From Verrucomicrobiales bacterium (lineage in GTDB: Bacteria; Verrucomicrobiota; Verrucomicrobiia; Limisphaerales; JAQGOY01): a stretch of 42,780 nucleotides of DNA. Numbering within the stretch: the stretch's first letter is position 1; the number at the start of each line of letters is the position of its first letter. Position numbers and translations under genes: made by a program. The stretch is from NCBI GenBank assembly GCA_028293375.1, contig JAQGOY010000178.1, positions 1 to 42,780 on the forward strand, read 5' to 3'. Of the stretch, positions 34,971 to 42,780 are shown in pieces. The notes below the pieces were generated by a model. That model saw nothing but the letters and a program-made list of their open reading frames with translations, had not been told where the DNA came from and searched no databases.

Positions 34971-36515
34971 ATGGACAACCGCGTAGAAGATTCAACAGTC
35001 ACTGACCAAGCCGTTCTGAGGGCGAACGTGGCCATGGTTCTCATATACTGGGGAATATTGGTGCGCGCTCTTTCAGTGGAATGGATTCATAACAGCCAAT
35101 ATTCCTACGGATGGGCAATACTAGGGTCCGTGGTGTGGATGGCCGTCAAACGCCTTCGGGCGGCGAAGGTTTGGAATGGTACTACTTTAAAACCTGCGTC
35201 AAAACTGATATTGGGAATAACCCTGGTTATTTGGGTTTTGCTCCAAGTGGTGAAAGAGGCAAACCCGGAGTGGCGTTTTACTCTTTGGCTCGAAACCGGA
35301 ATTGTCCTAACACTCACTTATTTTTATTTTATTAAAACCGGGGGATCCGCTCTGTGGACAGAAATGGGGCCGGTGTGTCTTCTTTTCTTAACAGCGGTGC
35401 CCTGGCCCACCCCGATTGAAAACCTCGTAGTTACAAACTTTACGGAATGGATAACGGCCGGAGTTTGTGAAGTTCTTCATATCATCGGTATCTCCGCGGT
35501 ATCGCAGGGTAATGTGATCAAGTTGCTAAACGGGTATGTAGGAGTTGAAGAAGCGTGCAGTGGCATTCGCTCCTTTCAGTTGGCGGTAGCGCTGTCGGCG
35601 CTTTTTGCGACGCTGAACAGAATGAGCGTAAAAAAGGGGCTCATACTGGCGGGAATGGGTGCAGCATTAGCCTTTATGCTTAACTTCGGAAGAACTCTTG
35701 CGCTCACGCTGATTTACTCCAAGGGTGGGGAAACCGGTTACAAACACTGGCATGACTTCCTTGGGTTCGTGGTGCAAGTCCTGTTGCTGGGGGCAATGTG
35801 GTATTATGCGCGTCCCGCAACCAGGGAGATCGAAAAAGAAGGTGGCGGACGGTTTCCTTCTTTTCAACTATTGCCATTGAGGACGTGTATTTTGTTTGTC
35901 GCACTGATCATTGGGACCATCTGCTTCAAAGAGGTGTGGTACAGGGTCCGCCGAAATGAAGACACAAAGCTCCCAAAGTGGGACCTTCGATGGGCAGGAG
36001 ACAAAAGATTTCAGGAAGTGCCGATGACTGCGGAAACCATCGCGTCACTTAAGTCTTCGGCTTCAATTGAATTAAATTTTAATGATGAGGGCAAGGAATG
36101 GACACTTTTTTTCATGCGATGGAAACCAGGAAAAGATTCACTCCGGGCGTCGCGGGCGCATAACCCTACTATTTGTTTGCCTGCCAGCGGCTTCAAGCTG
36201 CGTTCGAAGGGATTTAAGCTTTTGCCATGTAATGAGGTGTTCATGCCGTTTGAAACGTTTACTTTCGAAGCAAATCAAAAACTTTATTATGTTTTTTATT
36301 GCCTTTGGGAAGATTCCTGGACATTTCCCCGAGTGGCGAACGAGAATATTGCGCAACGAGGGGATCGTTGGTGGCGCTTGCAAGTCGCCTGGGAAGGAAA
36401 ACGCAACCTTGGCCAGCAGGCCTTTGAGGTGGCGATGACAGGATATCGAGATTTCGACGAAGCGGCGGATGCGCTTCGCCAGCAATTACCAAGTTTAATA
36501 AATATTTCCAAATGA
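34971..36515 (+). CDS. Exosortase with C-terminal EpsI-like domain
   Basis: A 514-residue protein. The first 300 residues form a multi-span exosortase with the three catalytic residues in their usual motifs: C196 (VEEACSGIRS), R241 (NFGRTLAL) and H261 (HWHDFLGF). The last 190 residues form a soluble domain like the exosortase-associated EpsI family (LFFMRWKPGKDS, ARAHNPTICLPASGFK). Exosortases cut C-terminal sorting signals such as PEP-CTERM and pass the protein on, usually in exopolysaccharide-producing bacteria. The ATG at 34971 has no ribosome site; ATG 35034 with GAGGG at 35018-35022 would keep the whole domain. It overlaps the next gene by ATGA at 36512-36515. No matching target protein is in the window. 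Confidence 0.92.
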   Translation: MDNRVEDSTVTDQAVLRANVAMVLIYWGILVRALSVEWIHNSQYSYGWAILGSVVWMAVKRLRAAKVWNGTTLKPASKLILGITLVIWVLLQVVKEANPEWRFTLWLETGIVLTLTYFYFIKTGGSALWTEMGPVCLLFLTAVPWPTPIENLVVTNFTEWITAGVCEVLHIIGISAVSQGNVIKLLNGYVGVEEACSGIRSFQLAVALSALFATLNRMSVKKGLILAGMGAALAFMLNFGRTLALTLIYSKGGETGYKHWHDFLGFVVQVLLLGAMWYYARPATREIEKEGGGRFPSFQLLPLRTCILFVALIIGTICFKEVWYRVRRNEDTKLPKWDLRWAGDKRFQEVPMTAETIASLKSSASIELNFNDEGKEWTLFFMRWKPGKDSLRASRAHNPTICLPASGFKLRSKGFKLLPCNEVFMPFETFTFEANQKLYYVFYCLWEDSWTFPRVANENIAQRGDRWWRLQVAWEGKRNLGQQAFEVAMTGYRDFDEAADALRQQLPSLINISK

Positions 36516-38236
36516 GCTTATTTTTACCTGATCCGAACCGGCCGGCGAACCCCCGACGCCGATGGACAATTGCGGTTATTCTAGTCCTGGCGCTGGGAGC
36601 GGCACTATCGGCAAAGCCGCTGTACCAGAAGTTCAAGCAGAAGCGGGCAGGATCACTCCTGGAGGAAGGATTAGTTTTTCAGCGTGACGGCCAGTTAGAC
36701 CTTGCCTACCAGAGAGGGCGCGCGGTGGTTGACCTGATGCCCGAGAATATGGCGGCGTACCGCCTCGTGGCGCAGGTATTAACGCAGCAAAAGAAACCGG
36801 AAGCTCTCGGTTACTGGGGCCGGATTGTCACCTCGAAAGAAGCGATGGAAAACGATTACCTCGCCATCCTCGATATTGGTTTTCAGATGAATTACATGGA
36901 TATTGTTGAAAAATATCTCGGAGAAGCTCTGCAAAAGTTTCCCGATTCGAAGGATCTGCTGAAAAGGGCGTCGCTTTATTTCAGCGCGAAAAACGATTTG
37001 GATCGAAGTGTGTATTTTGCGCAGAAATATCTTTTGCGGGCACCTGGCGATGAAGACATGCGCCTGCTGATGTCCCGACAACTACTGACACTGGGACAAC
37101 CGCAAAACGTGGCTGTGGCCCGAACGAACCTGCTGCAACTGGCGGGCAATTCCACGCTGCTGGCCTTGCCATCGATAGAAATATTAACGCGATTTTCAGA
37201 CCTTTCGCATTCGGAAATGGAGATGATGGTGGCAAGATTAACGAGCCTGGGCTCGCAGGACCCGAAATTCGAGCTACTCGCGCGGCAACTGGATGTGAGG
37301 CTTCACCCGGAAAAAAGGAGTGCAATATTTGCTGAAACGATGGAGCGAGCGAAGGGAGGCACCCTGAGAGAATTTGCGGAGGGAGCAAAGTGGTTATTCC
37401 AACAAAGCGCTTTCGCGGAGGTGCTACAGCTTGTTGGCCAACGGGCGACAGAAAACAAGGAATTATTTTTAATTTACGCTGATTCCCTGGCAGGTTTAGG
37501 CCGATGGAAAGACCTGGAAAAAGCACTGATGCAGCCTGACCTGCCCCTCGAAAAATTCTTCCAGGAACTTTATTTGGGCAGGGTTGCGCTGGAATTGGGG
37601 AGAAAAGGGGAAGCGGACCGTCACTGGAAAGATGCCTATTCGCTGGCCCAGGCGAGCCCGAATGCGCTTCAGTATTACGCGGAGTATTGCGAAAAAATAG
37701 GACGTATTGCCGACAGCGAATCGGCTTACCGAACTTTGTCTCAAAAGCAGCAGACGGCCAAGTATGGCCTGCTTAATTTGTTGCGACTGGCGGAAGCGGA
37801 GGGTGATTTGAAAAACATTCGGATGTTGCTCAAAGAATACGAAGGTAAGTTTCCCAATGAAACTGCGGTTAAAAATGATCTTAACTACATCGACCTCCTG
37901 ACAGGAAACAATGTGGAGGCCGCCAAGAGCCAGGCGGAAACGCTTTTTAACCAATATCCCTCCGTGTTTGCCTTTCGAACCACGCTGGCCCTGGGGTATC
38001 TCAAAAAGCGAGAAGTGCAAAAAGCCACCGACCTCTATAAAGGGCTAACGCTGGACTGGATGACCCTGCTCCCCGGATGGCAGGCTGTGTATGTTTCCGT
38101 CCTAGGAAGTTCGAGTGTGACGAATGAGTCTTCGGCTGGCCAGCTTGCTTCCTTGATTAATACGAACCGGCTGAAAACAAGTGAATTCGAACTGATTAAA
38201 CCGTGGCTACCAAAAAATGTTCAGGCTGGCAAATAG
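36512..38236 (+). CDS. Membrane-anchored TPR-repeat protein
   Basis: A 574-residue protein with a single N-terminal membrane segment (WTIAVILVLALGAALSA, residues about 22-38) and then an all-helical periplasmic part of TPR-like pairs. Examples are GQLDLAYQRGRAVVDLMPEN, KDLLKRASLYFSAKNDLDRS and KGEADRHWKDAYSLAQAS. Exosortase/EPS loci often carry a large TPR protein (PrsT in the EPS/PEP-CTERM systems); this one is shorter and has a helix anchor instead of a lipobox. Start-stop overlap with the exosortase gene predicts coupled production. Its 3' end runs 16 bases into the convergent transferase gene. Confidence 0.85.
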   Translation: MSLFLPDPNRPANPRRRWTIAVILVLALGAALSAKPLYQKFKQKRAGSLLEEGLVFQRDGQLDLAYQRGRAVVDLMPENMAAYRLVAQVLTQQKKPEALGYWGRIVTSKEAMENDYLAILDIGFQMNYMDIVEKYLGEALQKFPDSKDLLKRASLYFSAKNDLDRSVYFAQKYLLRAPGDEDMRLLMSRQLLTLGQPQNVAVARTNLLQLAGNSTLLALPSIEILTRFSDLSHSEMEMMVARLTSLGSQDPKFELLARQLDVRLHPEKRSAIFAETMERAKGGTLREFAEGAKWLFQQSAFAEVLQLVGQRATENKELFLIYADSLAGLGRWKDLEKALMQPDLPLEKFFQELYLGRVALELGRKGEADRHWKDAYSLAQASPNALQYYAEYCEKIGRIADSESAYRTLSQKQQTAKYGLLNLLRLAEAEGDLKNIRMLLKEYEGKFPNETAVKNDLNYIDLLTGNNVEAAKSQAETLFNQYPSVFAFRTTLALGYLKKREVQKATDLYKGLTLDWMTLLPGWQAVYVSVLGSSSVTNESSAGQLASLINTNRLKTSEFELIKPWLPKNVQAGK

Positions 38237-39717
38237 GCCCGGGCCCGCTTTAGGCGTGACTTGAGGATTTCTGCGGAGACTTTGGAATCAAAGTGAATAG
38301 GAAGCTCGTGGATTTCCTCCCATTTGCGCGCGGCCTTCATGAATGCTTCGGCGGCCAACTCACTCATCAGCTCAAAAAGCTGAGGATCCATCACAGATTG
38401 ATGGGCCTTTAAATCAAGACCTGAAATCTCCCCGATATGGAGGGCATGGTGAGAGTGAAGCATCTCTTCCTCCTGAAGGCGAAGCGAGCTTTGCCAGTTT
38501 TTTTCACCAGTGCTAAGAATCAATCGGGCCTGACAAAAACCGATTTTTTTGAGAACAAACTTGTAGTCAGCCCATAAGTTTTCGATTGAATCGCATCGCT
38601 CAGCTTCCATTTGGAGCCACTGGGCCAAAACGAGGACGTAGCGGGTTTCCTTGCGCATATCCAGGGAGTTACCGAGAACTCTTCCGACAGCAAACCAATC
38701 GCGGGTGAACTGCATGGAGCCGGCAGCCAGCAACAGGATCATGCACATGCCACCGAACAAAATGGGAAGCCACTTTCCGTGCGACCAGAGAATACCAAAG
38801 GCGAGCAGCAGAAAAATCAGCGACATGGCATAGAGGGTGAGGACAGTGCGGACTCTGGAAAATCCAAAATCAACCAGGCGATGATGAATATGCTTTCGGT
38901 CAGGCCGAAAGATGGGAAGGCCCTTTAGTCCGCGCCGGGCAATGGCTATTGCAACATCGATGATGGGGAGTGCGAGGGCAAAAATCGGAGCAATCAGAGC
39001 GGCAGCAACAGCGCCCTTCTGAGAGGTATGAATAGTCATGGCTCCCACCAAAAACCCGAGGAAATAAGCGCCCCCATCTCCCATGTAAATTTTGGCAGGA
39101 GGAAAATTGTAATAAAGGAAGCCAAGCAAGGAGCCAAGCATGCCAACTGCGAGAAACAAGACGATGGTGTGGTCCTGCAGGGAAACATAGATAAGCAGGG
39201 CCATCATCATGAGGGAGATCCCGCCCGCCAAGCCATCAATGCCATCAATCAAATTGATCAAGTTGGTGAGAGTGACCAGCCAGATAACCGTGGCGAAGTA
39301 GCTCAGACTGCCTAATTGCCATACGTAGTCGTTGATCGGGTTTTTGAAGGTCTCGATTTTCAATCCCATGAAATAAACGGCAGAGGCGATAAGTATCTGG
39401 CCAAACAATTTCTTTTTAGCCCCGACCGGCTTGAGATCATCCCAAAAGCCAAGGCCAAAGGTGGCGAGGGCGCCCAAAATGAGGGGTAGGTCGTGATCCA
39501 GGTGATTGTGATAAAAAGGAAGGACAATACAGACGACAGCAACAAAACCGGCGACAATGGCGACTCCGCCCAAACGGGAAATGACGGTTTTGTGGCCATG
39601 ATGAAATTGCCGCGCGCTTACGCCTTCACGCAGAACAAGACGGCGCAAATAGGGAATGACCGCCCAGGTGATTACAAGGCCGACTGTGCCGCAAATTAAG
39701 ATGAAAACTTTATCCAT
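38221..39717 (-). CDS. WecA/TagO/MraY-family sugar-1-phosphate transferase with extra cytoplasmic tail
   Basis: A 498-residue polyprenyl-phosphate glycosyl-1-phosphate transferase. The first 345 residues hold about ten membrane spans and the family motifs: FGLGFWDDLKPVGAKK, NLINLIDGIDGLAGG, IYMGDGGAYFLGF and the HIHHRLVDFGFS loop. It would load the first sugar phosphate onto undecaprenyl phosphate to begin the polymer or LPS. WecA and TagO are about 350-370 residues. The remaining 150 residues (from VGRVLGNSLDMRKETRY to the end) form a soluble domain I do not recognise. It overlaps the convergent TPR gene by 16 bases and is preceded by a 194-base gap. Confidence 0.9.
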   Translation of the reverse strand: MDKVFILICGTVGLVITWAVIPYLRRLVLREGVSARQFHHGHKTVISRLGGVAIVAGFVAVVCIVLPFYHNHLDHDLPLILGALATFGLGFWDDLKPVGAKKKLFGQILIASAVYFMGLKIETFKNPINDYVWQLGSLSYFATVIWLVTLTNLINLIDGIDGLAGGISLMMMALLIYVSLQDHTIVLFLAVGMLGSLLGFLYYNFPPAKIYMGDGGAYFLGFLVGAMTIHTSQKGAVAAALIAPIFALALPIIDVAIAIARRGLKGLPIFRPDRKHIHHRLVDFGFSRVRTVLTLYAMSLIFLLLAFGILWSHGKWLPILFGGMCMILLLAAGSMQFTRDWFAVGRVLGNSLDMRKETRYVLVLAQWLQMEAERCDSIENLWADYKFVLKKIGFCQARLILSTGEKNWQSSLRLQEEEMLHSHHALHIGEISGLDLKAHQSVMDPQLFELMSELAAEAFMKAARKWEEIHELPIHFDSKVSAEILKSRLKRARAYLPA

Positions 39718-39878
39718 TTAAACGCAAAGACGCTTACACTGATTTCTTTTATCGGCCCCAGAGAAGCAAAGCACTTCTTATTCCAGTATGGGACATTGAA
39801 GCACGGAGCTGGATTCTTCAAGCAAATATTGGTAACGGATGGGTGACGTTTTTGTTTATTTAACCTTAGATTTGTCTT
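39718..39878. other. Intergenic region upstream of the sugar-1-phosphate transferase gene
   Basis: AT-rich gap upstream of the minus-strand transferase. I found no gene and no convincing sigma-54 site or sigma-70 pair here. It presumably holds the transferase promoter, since a terminator-like hairpin (39879-39904) closes the glycosyltransferase gene before it. Confidence 0.3.
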
Positions 39879-39904
39879 TTAAAGGGCTGTTTCAGCCCAT
39901 TTAA
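39879..39904 (-). terminator. Intrinsic-terminator-like hairpin after the GT4 gene
   Basis: GGGCTG (39884-39889) pairs with CAGCCC (39893-39898) around a TTT loop, and the stem extends through TTAAA/TTTAA with one bulged base. On the minus strand it begins 7 bases after the glycosyltransferase stop (39912) and is followed by TTTAAAAG, a weak T stretch. It probably separates that gene from the transferase gene further along the same strand. Confidence 0.5.
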
Positions 39905-39911
39905 GCGAGGT

Positions 39912-41117
39912 TTAGGTTAGTTTTTGAAATAAATCAAAAAATTGTGCCGCAGCGCAGGTGGATCCATGGGTAACTGTATACTGATATCCGCGCTGCCCCA
40001 TGGCGATCAGGGGTTCCGGGTTGCAAGCAAGCTTTGTCAAAATTGGCGCAAGCTGAGAAAACTGCGCCATTTCGAGATTCCACCCGCAATTCAGTTCGTG
40101 GATGAGTTGAGCTGCCTCGCTGCCTGCTGGCCCAAGAAAGAGGCAAGGCTTTGCAGCAGCCATGATCCCATAAATTTTACTGGGAACCACCAAGCCTTCC
40201 AGATTTTGTTCCATGCACGCCAGGTGGATATCGGCGGCACCGAGTGAAGCATTCAGGTTCTTAATGGGCTGATAGGGAAGAAAGGTCGCGTTGGCCATTC
40301 CTCTGCATTGTTCCCTGACCCATTCGTATCGCGGTCCGCCCCCTAAAAAGACAAAATGGATTAAAGGGGTTTTTGCTATTTCCCTGACCGCCTGAACAAT
40401 GGCTTCAAAGGGATGAGCAAGGCCAAAGTTGCCGGAGTACATGACCACGAATTTGCCATTGAGATTGTGGCAAGCGCGAAACTCGCTGGCCCCGGCTGGG
40501 TCTGATTGGCTGCTGGAACTTTCGAGAGGCCAATTGGGAATGACGGTGATTCTGGAAACGGGAATTCTCCGGGATTCCAACCGCTTTTTCATACACCGTC
40601 CCACGGTTACGACGGCTTCATAGCGCCTCAGGGAAAAAGCGGAAACGAATCGGAGCAAATTGGCTACCAATCCGCCTTTTCGAAGAACACCGAGTTCCTC
40701 GGCAATCTCCGGGTAGATATCCTGGGCCCAGTGAACGATCTTTGTTTTTTTAAACCATTTAAGGAAAGGACCGAGAACCAGATGCAAAGGAGGATCCGTC
40801 AAGGTAACCACCAGGTCATGACGAGGTTCGCGCCAAGCGGCGATCAAAAATTTTGGATAGAGAGAAAGGTAACTGAATGCTCTTTTCAAGTGACTGGAGC
40901 GATTGAAAGGCAGGCCACCCACACGGTGGACTCTGATGAGCCCCTGATGATCTTCCGCAAACGCTTCGCCGGAAGCAATGATGGTGACAGCCCAGCCCTT
41001 TTCGGTCAATTGACTCGCGAGTTCGGCGAGAAGTTGCCCGGTAGCACCCTCCTGAGGTGGATAGACGCGGTTGATAAATAGAACTGAAGGCAGGCTACTC
41101 TCCTTTGGTTTTCCCAT
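39912..41117 (-). CDS. Glycosyltransferase family 4 (WcaI/WbuB-like)
   Basis: A 401-residue GT-B fold enzyme. The N-terminal acceptor domain begins VLFINRVYPPQEGATGQLLAELA. The C-terminal nucleotide-sugar domain shows VVMYSGNFGLAHPFEAIVQA, FVFLGGGPRYEWVREQC and the donor-binding stretch LEGLVVPSKIYGIMAAAKP. This is the layout of WcaI/WbuB-like transferases that extend lipid-linked polysaccharide units at the cytoplasmic face. The sugar cannot be told. Its start overlaps the end of the S1/P1-like gene by 23 bases, so the two are translated from one message. It is the only ordinary glycosyltransferase in the window, so others for this polymer lie outside. Confidence 0.9.
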   Translation of the reverse strand: MGKPKESSLPSVLFINRVYPPQEGATGQLLAELASQLTEKGWAVTIIASGEAFAEDHQGLIRVHRVGGLPFNRSSHLKRAFSYLSLYPKFLIAAWREPRHDLVVTLTDPPLHLVLGPFLKWFKKTKIVHWAQDIYPEIAEELGVLRKGGLVANLLRFVSAFSLRRYEAVVTVGRCMKKRLESRRIPVSRITVIPNWPLESSSSQSDPAGASEFRACHNLNGKFVVMYSGNFGLAHPFEAIVQAVREIAKTPLIHFVFLGGGPRYEWVREQCRGMANATFLPYQPIKNLNASLGAADIHLACMEQNLEGLVVPSKIYGIMAAAKPCLFLGPAGSEAAQLIHELNCGWNLEMAQFSQLAPILTKLACNPEPLIAMGQRGYQYTVTHGSTCAAAQFFDLFQKLT

Positions 41118-42141
41118 TGCGATCGTTGCCGCCAGCTAATTTTCTACGCATCAACTGCGATTTGAGAAAATTATCCGGGGGGGCAGTCACCCATGCGGTG
41201 TACCAAACGTCAGCGAGGAATGAAGAAGCATCTGCCATCTGTTTGGTCAGGAAATCGCGGCCTTCAGAACCAGGCAAACCTGCGTCTGCAAGGGCTCCGG
41301 TCTTATTCAATTGGTAGAGAGGCACCACATTTTTATGTTGTTCGACCATGAGGTTCATGAAGACAGGAAACAAATCGCTTCCGGCTCGTGCCGCTGCATT
41401 CTCCCCCAATCTCTGGGCTGGTCGTATTCTTTTTTTCAAATCATCAGGACTTATTCCAATCTTGTGAACATAACCGCCGTCAATCCAGGCGTGGAAGGTG
41501 GTGTTGGTGGTAAAATGATTGGTATTGTCTCCGACCCAACCGTTGTAGTGGCGGGTAGTGTGCAGAGGTTGAAAAGAATCTCCGACATAATGACCCATGA
41601 GGCCCATAACGTAGATGACGTCCTGCTGGGCATTGATAATCTCTTCGGGCTGACCGGCCTCCATGTAGGCCTGGAGGTAAGAGAAACTGGATTGTAATTT
41701 TCCAAAATATTCGTTCATGGTCCAAGGCAGAAACCCAACGAGATTTTTAGTCTTGTCTTCATTACGAGGGATTTCACCGGCGGGGAAATTGGAAGGGTAA
41801 GCCAGCCGAGCGGCGGCCATTTGACCGACAAATTCGTAGCGAAAATGACTTAGACTTGCCACCGAAAGGTGATAAGGGTCGATATCTTCGAGATCGAAGA
41901 AATGATCGGGAGAGTTAACATGTTTGAATGGCAGAACGCCGGTATTGCGCCAGCGATCCGGTTCTCCTGCCAAAAAGCCGATTCGCTCTACAGCTTCGGT
42001 TGTTTTGACGAAAGCCGGAAAGTTTGTCGGGAGACACTGGAGCGCAGTCTGATTAATCATTCGATGGCCATCGTAATCCCAGGCTTTAGCAAGGGTGGTG
42101 GAGACTACGAGCGTGATTAAAACAAAAGCTCTTGCATTCAT
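41095..42141 (-). CDS. S1/P1-nuclease or zinc phospholipase C superfamily secreted protein
   Basis: A 348-residue protein with a signal peptide (MNARAFVLITLVVSTTLAKA). The predicted mature chain starts WDYDGHRMINQTAL, the Trp-first, His-containing start used to bind zinc in S1/P1 nucleases and zinc-dependent phospholipase C. The other metal ligands fit in GLMGHYVGDSFQPLHTTRHYNG and TTFHAWIDGGYV. It probably hydrolyses phosphodiesters in nucleic acids or lipids outside the cytoplasm. The sequence between the motifs is longer than in fungal P1 (about 270 residues). It is the promoter-proximal gene of a two-gene unit with the GT4, and divergent from the DUF5069 gene. Confidence 0.82.
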   Translation of the reverse strand: MNARAFVLITLVVSTTLAKAWDYDGHRMINQTALQCLPTNFPAFVKTTEAVERIGFLAGEPDRWRNTGVLPFKHVNSPDHFFDLEDIDPYHLSVASLSHFRYEFVGQMAAARLAYPSNFPAGEIPRNEDKTKNLVGFLPWTMNEYFGKLQSSFSYLQAYMEAGQPEEIINAQQDVIYVMGLMGHYVGDSFQPLHTTRHYNGWVGDNTNHFTTNTTFHAWIDGGYVHKIGISPDDLKKRIRPAQRLGENAAARAGSDLFPVFMNLMVEQHKNVVPLYQLNKTGALADAGLPGSEGRDFLTKQMADASSFLADVWYTAWVTAPPDNFLKSQLMRRKLAGGNDRNGKTKGE

Positions 42142-42226
42142 GCCGTGCTTTTAAGGCCTAAACTTTTCTTTTCCGAGCAAAAAGGTGGCGAGTGGCTTTT
42201 TGAGGGCTTTTCCTTTAGTTTTGGGA

Positions 42227-42769
42227 ATGGTTTCAAATGGTTACGACTGGGCGATTGATTTTAAAGAAATCTATCAGGATGCACTGAAGGAATATCTTCG
42301 AGGATCCCGAGAGTTGGTCACACTGTTCCCGGCTAAAGCGACATCTTTCCTTGCCAGCATTGGATGTTCGCAGCGGGAGGTTTTCGACTTTGTGGAGGAC
42401 TTTGCGAGGGATGGAGAGCCGGAATTTGAGATAGTATTGCTGGTAACAGCGGTGCGTCGTGATTTTTTTATTGTCGCGCAAGGGGCGAAGATTGTTTCTG
42501 GACCGATTGACATGGGTTCACTTCCTCCCAAGAGTCAACAACTTGAGGGGATTCGCTGGTTGCCGAGGATAATTGCCAAGGCAAAAGCAAAGTTGCGGGG
42601 AGAAATGCCGCCCGAACTGATGTATCTTTGCGGCGGAGATCGTCCATTCCTGAGAGATCATGGGATAGACGCGGCTGAGTTTCTCAGAAGAGTGTGGGCG
42701 GCCGGGGACGATACGCAGAAAGTGGTGGATTTTGTAAAACTCAGCCAATCCCAATTAAACAAACGATAG
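42227..42769 (+). CDS. DUF5069 domain protein
   Basis: About 180 residues from the ATG at 42227; a GTG at 42185 would add 14. The C-terminal half (EGIRWLPRIIAKAKAKLRGE, then YLCGGDRPFLRDHGIDAAEF and TQKVVDFVK) matches the DUF5069 pattern of a short helical domain with R-L-P-R-I-I-A-K-A-K and D-R-x-F-L. The N-terminal half (WAIDFKEIYQDALKEYLRG, EVFDFVEDFARDGEPEFEIV, LLVTAVRRDFFI) looks like a separate alpha-beta unit. I recall similar two-part proteins in Verrucomicrobiota but cannot search. The function is unknown. It is divergent from the S1/P1-like gene and stops 11 bases before the window edge. Confidence 0.75.
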   Translation: MVSNGYDWAIDFKEIYQDALKEYLRGSRELVTLFPAKATSFLASIGCSQREVFDFVEDFARDGEPEFEIVLLVTAVRRDFFIVAQGAKIVSGPIDMGSLPPKSQQLEGIRWLPRIIAKAKAKLRGEMPPELMYLCGGDRPFLRDHGIDAAEFLRRVWAAGDDTQKVVDFVKLSQSQLNKR

Positions 42770-42780
42770 ATTTCAAACAA

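Noticed and set aside
1-42780. CRISPR arrays, insertion sequences, phage genes, tRNA or rRNA genes.
   Set aside because: No regularly spaced repeats, transposase or integrase frames, or RNA-gene signatures were seen by eye on either strand; a tRNAscan or CRISPR search could not be run.

Overview
The window reads as a Gram-negative chromosome segment, most likely from a Verrucomicrobiota bacterium (Pedosphaera/Limisphaerales-like). This is inferred from the gene mix, not from a marker gene: an AGL-type fused glycogen debranching enzyme, an exosortase in an exopolysaccharide locus, a DUF5069 protein, a PQQ-like beta-propeller protein, and many genes starting with GTG or TTG. No rRNA, tRNA, CRISPR array, insertion sequence or prophage was seen. 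Coding density is very high, many neighbours overlap by 4 bases, and no gap between genes exceeds about 225 bases.

Left part (1-5311): a PaoABC-type molybdenum aldehyde oxidoreductase operon. It holds the end of the 2Fe-2S subunit, the FAD/4Fe-4S subunit, the molybdopterin subunit, an XdhC-family maturation factor and a MocA-like cytidylyltransferase, so enzyme and cofactor finishing are encoded together. Next (5409-11306) come hisI, a small membrane protein, trpE, two tandem thymidylate-kinase-like genes (the second has Arg in place of the Walker A Lys), a ROK sugar kinase and a Ppx/GppA phosphatase, all on the plus strand and closely packed.

Middle part (11344-26364): general housekeeping. 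It contains a secreted DUF4412-like protein, a beta-CASP metallo-beta-lactamase RNase, a rhodanese, an EamA transporter, a cupin, a glutaredoxin, lipA, a GlcF-like iron-sulfur protein, a PQQ-like beta-propeller, an LptF/LptG permease, a 1436-residue glycogen debranching enzyme, and a response regulator with a soluble histidine kinase.

Right part (26365-42141): an exopolysaccharide synthesis and export locus. Minus strand, in transcription order from 34809: an unrecognised secreted protein, an outer-membrane beta-barrel, a Poly_export/Wza-like protein, a Wzc-like tyrosine autokinase and a Wzy/O-antigen-ligase-like polymerase with a TPR-like tail. Divergent on the plus strand are an exosortase with an EpsI-like C-terminal domain and a TPR protein. 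Beyond these, on the minus strand, lie a WecA/TagO-like sugar-1-phosphate transferase with an unusual cytoplasmic tail, a GT4 glycosyltransferase and an S1/P1-nuclease-like protein. The 161-base divergent region (34810-34970) carries two back-to-back sequences that closely match sigma-54 (-24/-12) promoters, one facing each way. Both arms of the exosortase/EPS locus may therefore be co-regulated by RpoN. This and the kinase/pseudo-kinase pair are the most interesting observations. The window ends with a DUF5069 protein.
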